A stretch of 11,186 nt of DNA from NCBI GenBank assembly GCA_012728155.1, contig JAAYFR010000087.1:1-11186 (forward strand), in the 5' to 3' direction. A program made the translations under genes and the position numbers. The DNA is from Bacteroidales bacterium (lineage in GTDB: Bacteria > Bacteroidota > Bacteroidia > Bacteroidales > Dysgonomonadaceae). Under the pieces are notes generated by a model that saw only the letters and a list, made by a program, of their open reading frames with translations, made no database searches and was not told where the DNA came from. Positions 1 through 8,387 of this stretch are shown in pieces (positions within the stretch are counted from its first letter, which is position 1; every line of letters starts with the position of its first letter).

Positions 1-1929
1 CCTTGGACTGGTATTTACCAGGCTATCAGAAAATGCAATGTATTCCTTAGCAGGATAGAAGGTGTAAGTGCCGAGCAACTGGCTTCACTCGAAGAAGAAC
101 TTGCTTCATGGAAAGCGCAGGCTCACACGTTGAGAGCACTCTACTACCTGCAGTTGATCAAACGTTATGGTCCGGTACCACTGATTACCAAACCCTACGA
201 AATAACGCACGATTACTCTCAGGATGTACGCGCTCCGGTTTCCACAATTGTCAAACAGATTCTTGACGATTGTGACGCCGCCCTGAGCACTCCGGTTTCT
301 AATAGGGGATTTTCCTGGACTGTGAGAGAAAGTGAAAATTATATCATGAACAGGGCGGTCGCACAGGCAATTCGTTCTCAGGCAGCCCTTTATGCAGCCA
401 GCCCCCTCCTTGCGGATGGCGACTTCACCTGGAACGAGGCCGCCCAGATAACAGGAAACGCATTGTCGAGCCTGCTGGCGAATGATTACAAATTATGGGA
501 TGAAAAACCGGGTGAGGGAGTGGCACAAAACTTGTATGAGTTGTATTTTATCACTCCCCATGACGAACAACGTGCCCGTGACAAGGAGACTATCTATCCC
601 GGGAACAGGGTCAATATTTGGGGAAGTCACGGTATGCCATCCACTCCGGGACAAACAACAGCCGGAGCATGTCCTACCCAGGAATTAGTTGACTGCTACG
701 AAATGCAAGCCACCGGACTTCCCCCTATCACGGGTTATTCCGACCAGCAACACTTGCAGCCGATTATCAACGCCGCTTCAGGATATGATCCCCAAAATCC
801 TTATGAAGGCCGCGATCCGCGCTGCTACGCCACTATCTACTTCAATGGCGCGACCCGCGACCTGGGAGCAGTTCCCGGCGGTTTGGTAAGAGATGATCAC
901 TTCCCATTGGGACTTGATCTCTCGGGAAACAATGTGATCGTTAGCAAAAACGAAAATGATGAATACACCATTGAAACAACGGGAGGAGATCCATTCTTGG
1001 CTACCACTGCTTTGGGTAAGGATATCGATGCCGCCAGCGGTTCAATTTTCATCAAAATGAAATACAAGAGCAATAACCACATTACCAATGCCCAGTTCTT
1101 TTTTGGACGACCGGGTGCGGTAGGTGGCCAATCCACACCGGAGAATGTGGTTTTCAACAAAACAGACGAATGGACCGACTTTGAGCTTGATATAACCTCT
1201 TACCGTGAACAAGAATGGTGGAAGGAATGGGGACAACCAACCCACGCACTCAGGTTCGACGTTGGCTCTGATGCTGGCAATATCGTACAGGTCAAGGATA
1301 TGGAAATTAACGTACGCGTGGAAAGTGTGCCGGCGGCACCGTGTGAGAGTTATGTAGGTGGTCTTGACGGTATCACAACCAACAACCGGAGAGCCACTTT
1401 TACAGGTTACTACCTGAGGAAATACAATAACTGGAAATCGGGGCGCGATAATAATGCTGACGGGGAAATTCGGATGTTCCGCTTGGCGGAGATGTATCTC
1501 AATTTTGCAGAAGCAGCCTATCAGTCTACCGGTAATGCGGACACACCTATCAATATCGGCAATGGAGTCTCGATGAGCGCGCGCGATGCGGTGAACGCGA
1601 TACGTCGCAGGGTGGGCATGCCCGACCTGCCAGCAGGATTATCGAAAGATGATTTTGAGAAACGCTACAGGAATGAACGCCGCGTTGAACTGGCATACGA
1701 AGGTCATCGTTATTTCGATGTTCGCAGATGGAAGATCATGGGACAATCTGAACGTTACGTTACGGGAATGAGGATAACTAAAGAAGGAAACAACTTCAGC
1801 TATCAGCGCATAAGTTTCGAACGCGATTCTTATAAGGAAAAGCTCTATTTCTATCCTATACCGCAATCCGAGATTAACAAGATGTTTACACATACCGGTA
1901 CCGACTGGCAAAATCCGGGATGGAATTAA
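1..1929 (+). CDS. SusD/RagB-family glycan-binding lipoprotein, 5' end outside window
   Basis: The reading frame is open from base 1, so the N-terminus (signal peptide and first helices) is missing; the TTG at 130 is not a real start. The 642 visible residues show the SusD/RagB pattern: an N-terminal helix with IRKCNVFL, then ALYYLQLIKRYGPVPLI (about residues 45-61), a GRDPRCYATIYFNG segment, TGYYLRKYNN, RLAEMYLNFAEAAY, a helix with RNERRVELAYEGHRYFDVRRW, and the typical C-terminal ending QNPGW. SusD proteins are surface lipoproteins that bind glycan and cap a SusC TonB-dependent transporter, so susC should lie immediately upstream. The protein is longer than usual because about 135 residues are inserted between GRDPRCYATIYFNG and YVGGLDG (see separate entry). 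The next gene starts 26 bases downstream and is probably cotranscribed. The family assignment is very secure; the glycan bound is unknown. Confidence 0.95.
   Translation, partial: PWTGIYQAIRKCNVFLSRIEGVSAEQLASLEEELASWKAQAHTLRALYYLQLIKRYGPVPLITKPYEITHDYSQDVRAPVSTIVKQILDDCDAALSTPVSNRGFSWTVRESENYIMNRAVAQAIRSQAALYAASPLLADGDFTWNEAAQITGNALSSLLANDYKLWDEKPGEGVAQNLYELYFITPHDEQRARDKETIYPGNRVNIWGSHGMPSTPGQTTAGACPTQELVDCYEMQATGLPPITGYSDQQHLQPIINAASGYDPQNPYEGRDPRCYATIYFNGATRDLGAVPGGLVRDDHFPLGLDLSGNNVIVSKNENDEYTIETTGGDPFLATTALGKDIDAASGSIFIKMKYKSNNHITNAQFFFGRPGAVGGQSTPENVVFNKTDEWTDFELDITSYREQEWWKEWGQPTHALRFDVGSDAGNIVQVKDMEINVRVESVPAAPCESYVGGLDGITTNNRRATFTGYYLRKYNNWKSGRDNNADGEIRMFRLAEMYLNFAEAAYQSTGNADTPINIGNGVSMSARDAVNAIRRRVGMPDLPAGLSKDDFEKRYRNERRVELAYEGHRYFDVRRWKIMGQSERYVTGMRITKEGNNFSYQRISFERDSYKEKLYFYPIPQSEINKMFTHTGTDWQNPGWN
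910..1317 (+). other. Extra beta-rich domain inserted in the SusD protein (DUF4972-like?)
   Basis: Visible residues about 304-439 do not fit the SusD/RagB pattern and sit between two canonical SusD segments. The insert contains TTGGDP, MKYKS, QFFFG, a W-containing strand and RFDVGSDAG. The same order of motifs (TTGGDP, EYKS, QIFFG, a W strand, RFDFGTKSG) occurs in the N-terminal domain of the protein encoded at 8388-10544. The alternation of short hydrophobic strands and loops suggests a beta-sandwich of the carbohydrate-binding-module type. From memory, the enzyme's N-terminal domain corresponds to DUF4972, but I cannot confirm this name. A role in ligand binding is inference. Confidence 0.75.
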
Positions 1930-1955
1930 TTAATTGAGATAAACGTTATAAACGT

Positions 1956-3323
1956 ATGAAAAATATAATAGCGTTAGTGATAAGTGTCAGCATGGGAATC
2001 TGCGTTTTCAACTCATGCAGCGATCCCTATCCTGAAGTAATTGAATTGGAGAAATTTATGTACCTCTCCTTATCAGGAGCCGCAGACAACCCAACAATCA
2101 AAAATGTTGAACTGGATGAAAATGCCAGCTTCCCGCTCTCCGTTTCCTATGGCGGTACAACAAATTATAACCAAGGAGAAATTTCTGTACAGGTAGCCGT
2201 AGATAATTCATTGGTCGCGGCGTATAATACTGAACATAATACATCGTACCTCGCTCTTCCGACAGAGGCTGTGACACTGGACAAGACTACCCTGACCATT
2301 GCCGATGGCAGCAGGATCTCCGATCAGTTAAACGTGACCATAAAAGCCAATATGGCTAATTTCGTAAACGACTACCTCCTGCCGATTACCATTCAATCGG
2401 CAACGGAAGGGAAGATACCGGTCAATGAAGAGTTCAAAACAGTCTATTATGTCATCAAGGGGAATGTGGAAATGGAGCCTATGAAAGAGAAGTGGGAAGT
2501 ATTGGATGCTTCGTCCGTATGGCAAGCTGACTTCCCGGTGGAGAAAATATGGGATGGCAACCGCAACTCATACTGGCATACCGATTTGAGTGGCATGCCA
2601 CAATGGTTTTCCGTCAATCTGAACGGATATAAATTAGTGGAAGGTTTTACCTGGATAAACAGGCAGGATGGTGACGCAGTCCCCAAACATGTGGTGTTTG
2701 AAACCAGTATGGATGGGAATAACTGGACCGAAGTGCTGGACGTTCCTGAAATGCCAAACTCGAAAATGATGCAGGTACTTGAATTACCGGAGAAAGTAAT
2801 TGCCCGTTATTTCAAAGTGACCATCCAATCCAACTGGGCCAATGCTCCCTACTCGTATGTGGCTGAGGTATCGCCTTGGGCGGGAGAAAAACCGGAAGAC
2901 GAGTACGACTGGGAGAAGAAGAGCTGGAGAGTGATTTCTTATAGCTCGCAATGGAACGACGGATGGCCCGTGAGCAATGGCATGGACGGGAACAAGAATT
3001 CCACATGGCACAGTGATCTCAATGGAATGCCACAGTGGTTTATCGTGGATATGCAAAAGTCCCGACCAGCCATTAAAGGATTCCTGATTTGGCAAAGACA
3101 AGAAGATCATGGAATGGAGCCCAAACATGTGATATTCTCCGTCAGTGCAGACAATGAGGAGTGGACCCAAGTACTTGAGGTTACTGAAATGTCGAATGAC
3201 TATACCGTCGAGTTGGATTACAAGGTCTCCAATCCGCCCCCCGGACGTTATTTCAAGGTTGAGGTTAAATCCAACTGGGGCAATGGAGGCTGGACCTACT
3301 TTGGAGAAGTTAGCACGTATTAA
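1956..3323 (+). CDS. DUF1735 lipoprotein with two tandem discoidin (F5/8 type C) domains
   Basis: The protein starts with a lipoprotein signal peptide (hydrophobic stretch then FNSC, lipidated Cys21). Residues about 30-165 match the DUF1735 (BT_3987-like N-terminal) pattern: sequence such as ALPTEAVTLDKTTLTIADG, a DYLLPITIQSA strand and a final YYVIKG. Two F5/8 type C-like domains follow, at about 180-308 and 324-455, each with DGN.NS.WH.DL.GMPQWF, PKHV.F, and RYFKV...SNW.N. In Bacteroidota such proteins are usually encoded just after susD and act as surface glycan-binding proteins. The gene starts 26 bases after the susD stop and is followed by a strong terminator, so it probably ends the susCD transcript. 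No catalytic residues are expected. The architecture is clear; the ligand is unknown. Confidence 0.92.
   Translation: MKNIIALVISVSMGICVFNSCSDPYPEVIELEKFMYLSLSGAADNPTIKNVELDENASFPLSVSYGGTTNYNQGEISVQVAVDNSLVAAYNTEHNTSYLALPTEAVTLDKTTLTIADGSRISDQLNVTIKANMANFVNDYLLPITIQSATEGKIPVNEEFKTVYYVIKGNVEMEPMKEKWEVLDASSVWQADFPVEKIWDGNRNSYWHTDLSGMPQWFSVNLNGYKLVEGFTWINRQDGDAVPKHVVFETSMDGNNWTEVLDVPEMPNSKMMQVLELPEKVIARYFKVTIQSNWANAPYSYVAEVSPWAGEKPEDEYDWEKKSWRVISYSSQWNDGWPVSNGMDGNKNSTWHSDLNGMPQWFIVDMQKSRPAIKGFLIWQRQEDHGMEPKHVIFSVSADNEEWTQVLEVTEMSNDYTVELDYKVSNPPPGRYFKVEVKSNWGNGGWTYFGEVSTY
2493..3320 (+). repeat. Tandem duplication of a discoidin-type domain
   Basis: Two copies with a period of 432 bases (144 residues) start at W180 and W324. 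Matching blocks include DGNRNSYWHTDLSGMPQWF against DGNKNSTWHSDLNGMPQWF, VPKHVVF against EPKHVIF, and ARYFKV..QSNWAN against GRYFKV..KSNWGN. A short linker rich in acidic and lysine residues joins them. The copies are clearly homologous but diverged, so the duplication is not recent. Confidence 0.85.
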
Positions 3324-3338
3324 ATAATTCAATGTAAA

Positions 3339-3376
3339 GGTAGGGGAGGAGAAGTGATCCCTCCCCTACTTTTTTT
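3339..3376 (+). terminator. Intrinsic terminator after the DUF1735-discoidin gene
   Basis: A perfect 10-bp stem, GTAGGGGAGG (3340-3349) pairing with CCTCCCCTAC (3360-3369), has a 10-base loop and is followed by seven T residues (3370-3376). A G-U pair can extend the base. It lies 16 bases after the stop codon and 49 bases before the next start, so it should end or attenuate the transcript from susCD before the enzyme genes. Confidence 0.9.
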
Positions 3377-3424
3377 ATGGTCTCCCTACTGACCGGAAAC
3401 CAATAAAAACAAATTACAGCAAAG

Positions 3425-5224
3425 ATGAGATTCTTTTTTATATTACTCGTTGTCATACCGTTGTTATCGGCATGTAAGCCGGCAGAGGATCCGACAGATC
3501 CGCAACCCGAACCGGAAAATCCGGAAAATGTAATCTATAACAATATCACCGCGACGGATGGACTCAACCGGGTATTACCTGCGTGGGAAGAGGTTGGTGA
3601 TCCGCGGGAAAAAAAATATGTGGGTCTTTTTTATTGGACCTGGCATACACAACAATCAAATTATGGCGGCCGCACAGCCTATGATGTAACCAAAATTCTT
3701 AATGAACATCCCGACGCGATGGATGATTTCCACCATCCGGCATGGCCACAAGATGCAAACAGTTATTTCTGGGGGGAACCTTTATATGGTTATTACCTCA
3801 ACACCGACCGTTGGGTATTGCGTAAACACGCCGAATTACTCGCATTGGCGGGCGTGGATGTGATTATCTTCGATTGTACCAACGGGAACTTCACATGGAA
3901 AGAATCCTATATGGAGTTGTGTGATGTTTTCACTGAAGCAAGAAAAGACGGGGTCAATACCCCTCAAATCGCTTTTTTACTCGCCTTTGGCCCTACCCAG
4001 GGAAGTAAGGAGGCAATCGAAGAGATTTATAGAGACCTGTATAAACCAGCCAAATATAAAGATCTCTTTTTCATGTGGAAAGGCAAACCACTTATTATGG
4101 CATATCCGGACAATCTTACCGATGAGATCAAGAACTATTTTACATTCCGCCCCGGTCAACCGACATACAATAGCGGTCCTTCACGGGAAGACCATTGGGG
4201 ATGGCTGGAAGTGTACCCACTACATGGTTATGCACAAAGAAGTACCGGTTATGAACAGGTACCCGTAGGTGTCGCCCAAAACTGGTCAGCAGAAAGAGGA
4301 TTGACCGCCATGAATGCCCCGAATTCGTTTGGAAGAAGCTACACCAACCACTCCGGACAGATTACCGGCGATGATGCGGTCAATTACGGCTATAATTTTC
4401 AAGAACAGTGGGATAGAGCGCTGAAAATAAATCCACAGTTTGTATTTGTAACTGGTTGGAATGAATGGATCGCCGGACGTTATGAAATGTGGAATCAACA
4501 ATATAATGCTTTCCCCGATGAATTCAGCCAGGAGAAGAGCCGGGATATCGAACCCATGAAGGGAGGACATGGAGACGCTTACTATTATCAATTGGCTGCG
4601 AATATCCGCCGCTTCAAGGGAGTGGGGAAAATAGAACCCGCCTCCGAAGAACTGACGGTAGCCATCGACGGGAAAAAGGATGAATGGGAGAAAGTGAAGC
4701 CGGTCTACCAGACACCACGCGGCAATACGCTCCATCGTAACCATCCAGGATGGAAAGGCATACAGTTTACCAATACCACAGGACGGAACGACTTTGTAAC
4801 CTCTCAAATAGCCAGGGATAAAGATAATCTTTATTTCCTGATTGAAACAGCGGAAAATATCACACCAAGCAGTGATCCGGGCTGGATGTGGCTTTTTATT
4901 GACATAGACCGGGACAGAAGTACAGGCTGGGAGGGTTATGACTTTGTACTCAACAGAATCAACCCCAATGAGACAACCATCATCATTGAAAAAAACAAAG
5001 ATGGATGGGAATGGGAAAAATGTGGTGAAGCAACCTATAAGGTATCCGGAAAACAGATGGAGATATCAATTCCCCGATCTGCCCTTGCCATAAAGGATAA
5101 AAAACTTAATTTTGAATTCAAATGGGCCGATAATATCCAGGAAGCAGGCGACATTATGGACTTCTATCTTTCAGGAGATGTCGCACCTGCGGGAAGATAT
5201 AATTTTGTGTATAAAGAAAAGTAA
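3425..5224 (+). CDS. GH71/GH99-like barrel lipoprotein with C-terminal CBM9-like domain
   Basis: The lipoprotein signal ends at LLSAC (Cys17), followed by an acidic, proline-rich linker (PTDPQPEPENPENP-like). Residues about 60-400 look like the (beta/alpha)8 barrel of the GH71/GH99-like group: KYVGLFYWTWH, a helix ELLALAGVD leading to VIIFDCTNG (Asp150), PLIMAYP, and VFVTGWNEWIAGRYE with Glu347 and Glu354. In GH99 endo-alpha-mannosidases the catalytic glutamates lie in a similar NEW...E segment, so Glu347 and Glu354 are candidates, by analogy only. Residues about 413-599 resemble a CBM9/DOMON-like sandwich: IDGKKDEW at its start, then NTTGRNDF, LFIDIDRDRSTGWEGYDF and a final PAGRYNF strand. 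The first gene after the terminator, it is followed 6 bases later by the CotH gene. Substrate unknown; GH99 membership is not proven. Confidence 0.75.
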   Translation: MRFFFILLVVIPLLSACKPAEDPTDPQPEPENPENVIYNNITATDGLNRVLPAWEEVGDPREKKYVGLFYWTWHTQQSNYGGRTAYDVTKILNEHPDAMDDFHHPAWPQDANSYFWGEPLYGYYLNTDRWVLRKHAELLALAGVDVIIFDCTNGNFTWKESYMELCDVFTEARKDGVNTPQIAFLLAFGPTQGSKEAIEEIYRDLYKPAKYKDLFFMWKGKPLIMAYPDNLTDEIKNYFTFRPGQPTYNSGPSREDHWGWLEVYPLHGYAQRSTGYEQVPVGVAQNWSAERGLTAMNAPNSFGRSYTNHSGQITGDDAVNYGYNFQEQWDRALKINPQFVFVTGWNEWIAGRYEMWNQQYNAFPDEFSQEKSRDIEPMKGGHGDAYYYQLAANIRRFKGVGKIEPASEELTVAIDGKKDEWEKVKPVYQTPRGNTLHRNHPGWKGIQFTNTTGRNDFVTSQIARDKDNLYFLIETAENITPSSDPGWMWLFIDIDRDRSTGWEGYDFVLNRINPNETTIIIEKNKDGWEWEKCGEATYKVSGKQMEISIPRSALAIKDKKLNFEFKWADNIQEAGDIMDFYLSGDVAPAGRYNFVYKEK

Positions 5225-5230
5225 AATAAC

Positions 5231-6748
5231 ATGTGCATACAAAAAGAAAATATGATGAATAATCACAAAAATAAAATAATAATCGAAGCACGACAAATCA
5301 ATATCTTACTCTCTCTTATACTCCTGTCAGTATCTATTCCCTTTTTCACTTCCTGTAACAATGAGGATCCCGAAGAGAAGATCTTTTTAGATATTGAAAT
5401 CACCAAATCACCGGATAGAACAACTTTCCTACTTGGAGAGACACCTGATTTCACAGGCTTGGAGATCTCTGAGGTATATACCGACGGAACAAAAAAGCCA
5501 ATCACTCATTTCAATGTCAACTGGACAGCAGATATTTTAAAAAGAGGCACCACCAAGGCTACAGTCACTTCGAGAGGGAGAACTGTCTCTTTCGATATCT
5601 CGTTCGACGGAGACCTGGTCGATACCGGTTTGCCGGTCGTTTATATCGAGACCGAGGAACAAAAGCCGATCGATACGAAAACCACCTATGTGCAAGCCAA
5701 CATGATGATCAAGGAGGGAGGAAAAACAGTCTCTGAGAATAGTTTACGAATAAGAGGGCGTGGTAATGCCACATGGACCTATCCAAAGAAACCCTACAAG
5801 CTCAAACTGGATAACAAAGCCAGTATCCTAGGGATGAAAGAGGATAAAGACTGGGTGTTATTGGCCAACTACTGCGACAAGACCCTATTACGCACAGGCA
5901 TCGCATTGAAATTAAGCAGACTGCTGAAATTTCCCTTTACCTCAGAGGATCGTTTCGTGGAGGTGGTCCTCAATGGAGAGTATATGGGTAATTACCAGCT
6001 TGTGGAAGGAATCAAACAGGGAAGTAACCGCGTAGATATCCCTAAAAAAGGGTATCTCTTTGAAAAAGACGGTTATTACTTGCAGGAGATCAACTATTTT
6101 GTCACATCCAGGGGATATGGCTATTCTTTCAAAAACCCCGATCCTGAAGACGACCTGACTACCGAACAATGGGAGTACATCAAAAATTATATGAATGAGT
6201 TTGAAGCTGTGCTCAATTCGTCAACCTATAGTAATCCTGAAAGCGGGTACGCCCGTTTTATCGACGTGCCCAGTTTCGTGAAATGGTTTATTTTCCATAA
6301 TATCTTAGCCAATATGGATACGAACGTCTATATGACCAAGGATGATATGGGTAACTCGAAAGTGAAGATGGGTCCTGTATGGGACTTTGAATGGTCCATC
6401 GGAATTGGGTGGTATGAAGGTGCCAGGCCGAGGCCGGCCAATTATTATGTATGGGAATCGAATGCTTTCTATTATGACCGGCTCTTGCAAGACCCCCAGT
6501 TCAAAAGCAAAGTGAAAGAGATGTGGCAATCTATCAACGTCACCAATGAACTTCTCAACTTCATCGACGCCACCGCCGCCATGCTCGAGAAATCACAACA
6601 GCTGAACTTCACCAGATGGAATATTATGAATGAACGCGTAAGTGTGGGCGGCATCCCCATGGGATCTTACGAAAAAGAGGTGGAATGCGACCGCCAATTT
6701 TTCATCAACCATATGAAATGGCTGAATAACGAAATAGAGAATTTTTAA
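5231..6748 (+). CDS. CotH-kinase-family lipoprotein with N-terminal Ig-like domain
   Basis: A signal peptide ends at FFTSC (Cys42 from the ATG at 5231), followed by acidic residues. ATG codons at 5252 and 5255 give a more compact signal peptide after an A-rich stretch and are good alternative starts. Residues about 52-125 resemble a bacterial Ig-like (Big_3 type) domain: FLLGETPDFTGLEISEVYTDG and a KATVTSRGRTVSFDISF end. Residues about 150-495 match the CotH family: SLRIRGRGNATW, KKPYKLKLD, DWVLLANYCDKTLLR, VVLNGEYMGNYQLVE and GPVWDFEW. CotH proteins are atypical kinases; those studied phosphorylate spore coat proteins. The metal-binding-type motif here reads DFE (Asp385, Glu387) instead of the DFD I would expect. 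Its role in a glycan locus is unknown. The family call is strong; activity is not established. Confidence 0.88.
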   Translation: MCIQKENMMNNHKNKIIIEARQINILLSLILLSVSIPFFTSCNNEDPEEKIFLDIEITKSPDRTTFLLGETPDFTGLEISEVYTDGTKKPITHFNVNWTADILKRGTTKATVTSRGRTVSFDISFDGDLVDTGLPVVYIETEEQKPIDTKTTYVQANMMIKEGGKTVSENSLRIRGRGNATWTYPKKPYKLKLDNKASILGMKEDKDWVLLANYCDKTLLRTGIALKLSRLLKFPFTSEDRFVEVVLNGEYMGNYQLVEGIKQGSNRVDIPKKGYLFEKDGYYLQEINYFVTSRGYGYSFKNPDPEDDLTTEQWEYIKNYMNEFEAVLNSSTYSNPESGYARFIDVPSFVKWFIFHNILANMDTNVYMTKDDMGNSKVKMGPVWDFEWSIGIGWYEGARPRPANYYVWESNAFYYDRLLQDPQFKSKVKEMWQSINVTNELLNFIDATAAMLEKSQQLNFTRWNIMNERVSVGGIPMGSYEKEVECDRQFFINHMKWLNNEIENF

Positions 6749-6821
6749 TGGATCGACCACCTGACAGAGAATTTATTACGCTCCACTATTCCTGAATATA
6801 CAAAAAATAAAGAGACTGAAT

Positions 6822-8366
6822 ATGAACACAGGGCGAAGAAAATTTTTCAAGACAGTGGGTGTCGCCACAGCCGGATTGGCTACTGGCTTTCACTCCGACT
6901 TGCTGGGCTTATCACTGGATACCGGACCGATTCCAACAAGGGGTAAAACGATGGCTATGGCCTCACCCCAATATGATTCTCTACCTACCGATATCCATCG
7001 CGCCACACCGGTTGACCATGGACAGGCCTTGATCAATCCGGGCATGGGATGGGTTACCTACTTCTACTCGAATCTCTATCAGAACTATGGGTCGAAACTG
7101 GAACCTTCCGATACGGTACGCTATTTTCCGGGAATGAATACCCTGTTCCTCCGTATTCCCTGGGCATTTATTGAGCCGGAAGAGCACAATTTCATGTGGG
7201 AGATACTCGATACTCCCGCGCAACGATGGATAGACCATGGCGGGCAAGTAGCCCTCTGCATCACGGCCACCGAAAACTGGATGGGGTCAGGCACTCCCCA
7301 ATGGGTATATGATGCAGGAGCGAAATATTACGAAGTGGATGGTTATCTTGAACCGGAATATGACGATCCTGTTTTTCTGGAAAAAGTGGAGAATTTCGTG
7401 CGTATACTTGCAGAAAGATATGATAACAATCCTACCGTTGCCTATCTCTTTATCGGCCATTACGGCATGTGGGGCGAAGGCCACACCGAACTCACTACTC
7501 CCAAACATGGCCATTCATGGGGATTCGAGACACAGAAAAGGATGATCGACCTCTATCGGCGTCATTTTAAAAATAGTACCCTTTGTATCTCGGACGACTA
7601 TGTAGGACATAATGTGAGAGCTGAACGGTTTCCTATCACCGACTACGCTTTTTCGAAAGGTGTCTCCATCCATGATGACAGCATCTTGGTACAACCCCAT
7701 CCCAACAACTGGTATCATAGTGAAATGGCGCAACTTTTCTGGCCTACCCTCCCGGTGGTACTGGAGCATGAACACTATGGAGGATCGGTGGAACGGGGAG
7801 CATGGGACGAGGAACTGCTGCTCAAAGCGGTAGAAGACTATCATGCGTCATTTCTCTCTATCCACTGGTGGCCTGATATTTTTTATGAGGCAAACAGGGA
7901 TATCATTGCACGCATAAACAAACGTATCGGTTACCGTCTTCAGGCACCTGAAATCATCTGGCCTACCACCGTCAAGAAAGGTGAACCTTTCATTATTCAG
8001 AGCAAATGGGCCAACGCCGGAGTGGCACCCTGTTATGAGGGTGGTTATCCCTGTTTTACCCTGAAGGATGAAAAGGGAGGTATTGTTTCCGTATTGACCG
8101 ACACCTCCTTCAATCTAAAAAATCTGCTGGTCGCACCACCCGGAAATACGACTCCACAGCCACTCACTTCTACTTTTGTGATAGCTCCGGCTCATCGGGA
8201 TAACAAAGGCATTTTTTTCCGTGCATGTAAGCCGGGAACTTATGACCTGTTCATTTCTGTGGGAAAACTGGATGGGACACCGGTTTACGAACTTCCCTAT
8301 ACCGGACAGGACGGACATAAACGGTATAAAATAGGTAGAATCACCTTGGATGACTATGCTGCATAA
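6822..8366 (+). CDS. Tat-exported barrel protein with DUF4832-type C-terminus, putative glycosidase
   Basis: The N-terminus has a twin-arginine motif, RRKFFK at residues 5-10, before a weakly hydrophobic stretch, so export is probably by Tat; no lipobox is visible, unlike the neighbours. Residues about 65-380 look like a TIM-barrel glycosidase: INPGMGW, TLFLRIPWAFIEPEEHNFMW, ALCITATENW, VAYLFIGHYGMWGEGH (Glu219), VVLEHEHYGG (Glu315, Glu317) and SIHWWPD. Glu219 and one of Glu315/Glu317 are placed like an acid/base and nucleophile pair, by inference. Residues about 385-510 fit the DUF4832 beta-sandwich: EIIWPTTVKKGEPFIIQSKWANAG-like start and LFISVGKLDG near the end. It lies 73 bases after the CotH gene and 21 before the next. 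No substrate can be assigned. Confidence 0.72.
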   Translation: MNTGRRKFFKTVGVATAGLATGFHSDLLGLSLDTGPIPTRGKTMAMASPQYDSLPTDIHRATPVDHGQALINPGMGWVTYFYSNLYQNYGSKLEPSDTVRYFPGMNTLFLRIPWAFIEPEEHNFMWEILDTPAQRWIDHGGQVALCITATENWMGSGTPQWVYDAGAKYYEVDGYLEPEYDDPVFLEKVENFVRILAERYDNNPTVAYLFIGHYGMWGEGHTELTTPKHGHSWGFETQKRMIDLYRRHFKNSTLCISDDYVGHNVRAERFPITDYAFSKGVSIHDDSILVQPHPNNWYHSEMAQLFWPTLPVVLEHEHYGGSVERGAWDEELLLKAVEDYHASFLSIHWWPDIFYEANRDIIARINKRIGYRLQAPEIIWPTTVKKGEPFIIQSKWANAGVAPCYEGGYPCFTLKDEKGGIVSVLTDTSFNLKNLLVAPPGNTTPQPLTSTFVIAPAHRDNKGIFFRACKPGTYDLFISVGKLDGTPVYELPYTGQDGHKRYKIGRITLDDYAA

Positions 8367-8387
8367 GATATAAATTTAACAAATATT

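Noticed and set aside
130..132. TTG as the start of the SusD gene
   Set aside because: The frame is open to base 1 and encodes conserved SusD helix sequence (IRKCNVFL) upstream of it.
2784..3332. Long antisense open frame of 182 codons opposite the discoidin domains
   Set aside because: It mirrors a well-supported coding gene, has no recognisable domain and overlaps the whole second discoidin copy; it is a shadow frame.
4286..4807. Antisense open frame of 173 codons opposite the GH99-like gene
   Set aside because: No family pattern, and the + strand frame is clearly coding.
6748..6795. Tiny 15-codon frame overlapping the CotH stop (TAATG)
   Set aside because: Too short, no signal or motif, and no support beyond the overlap.
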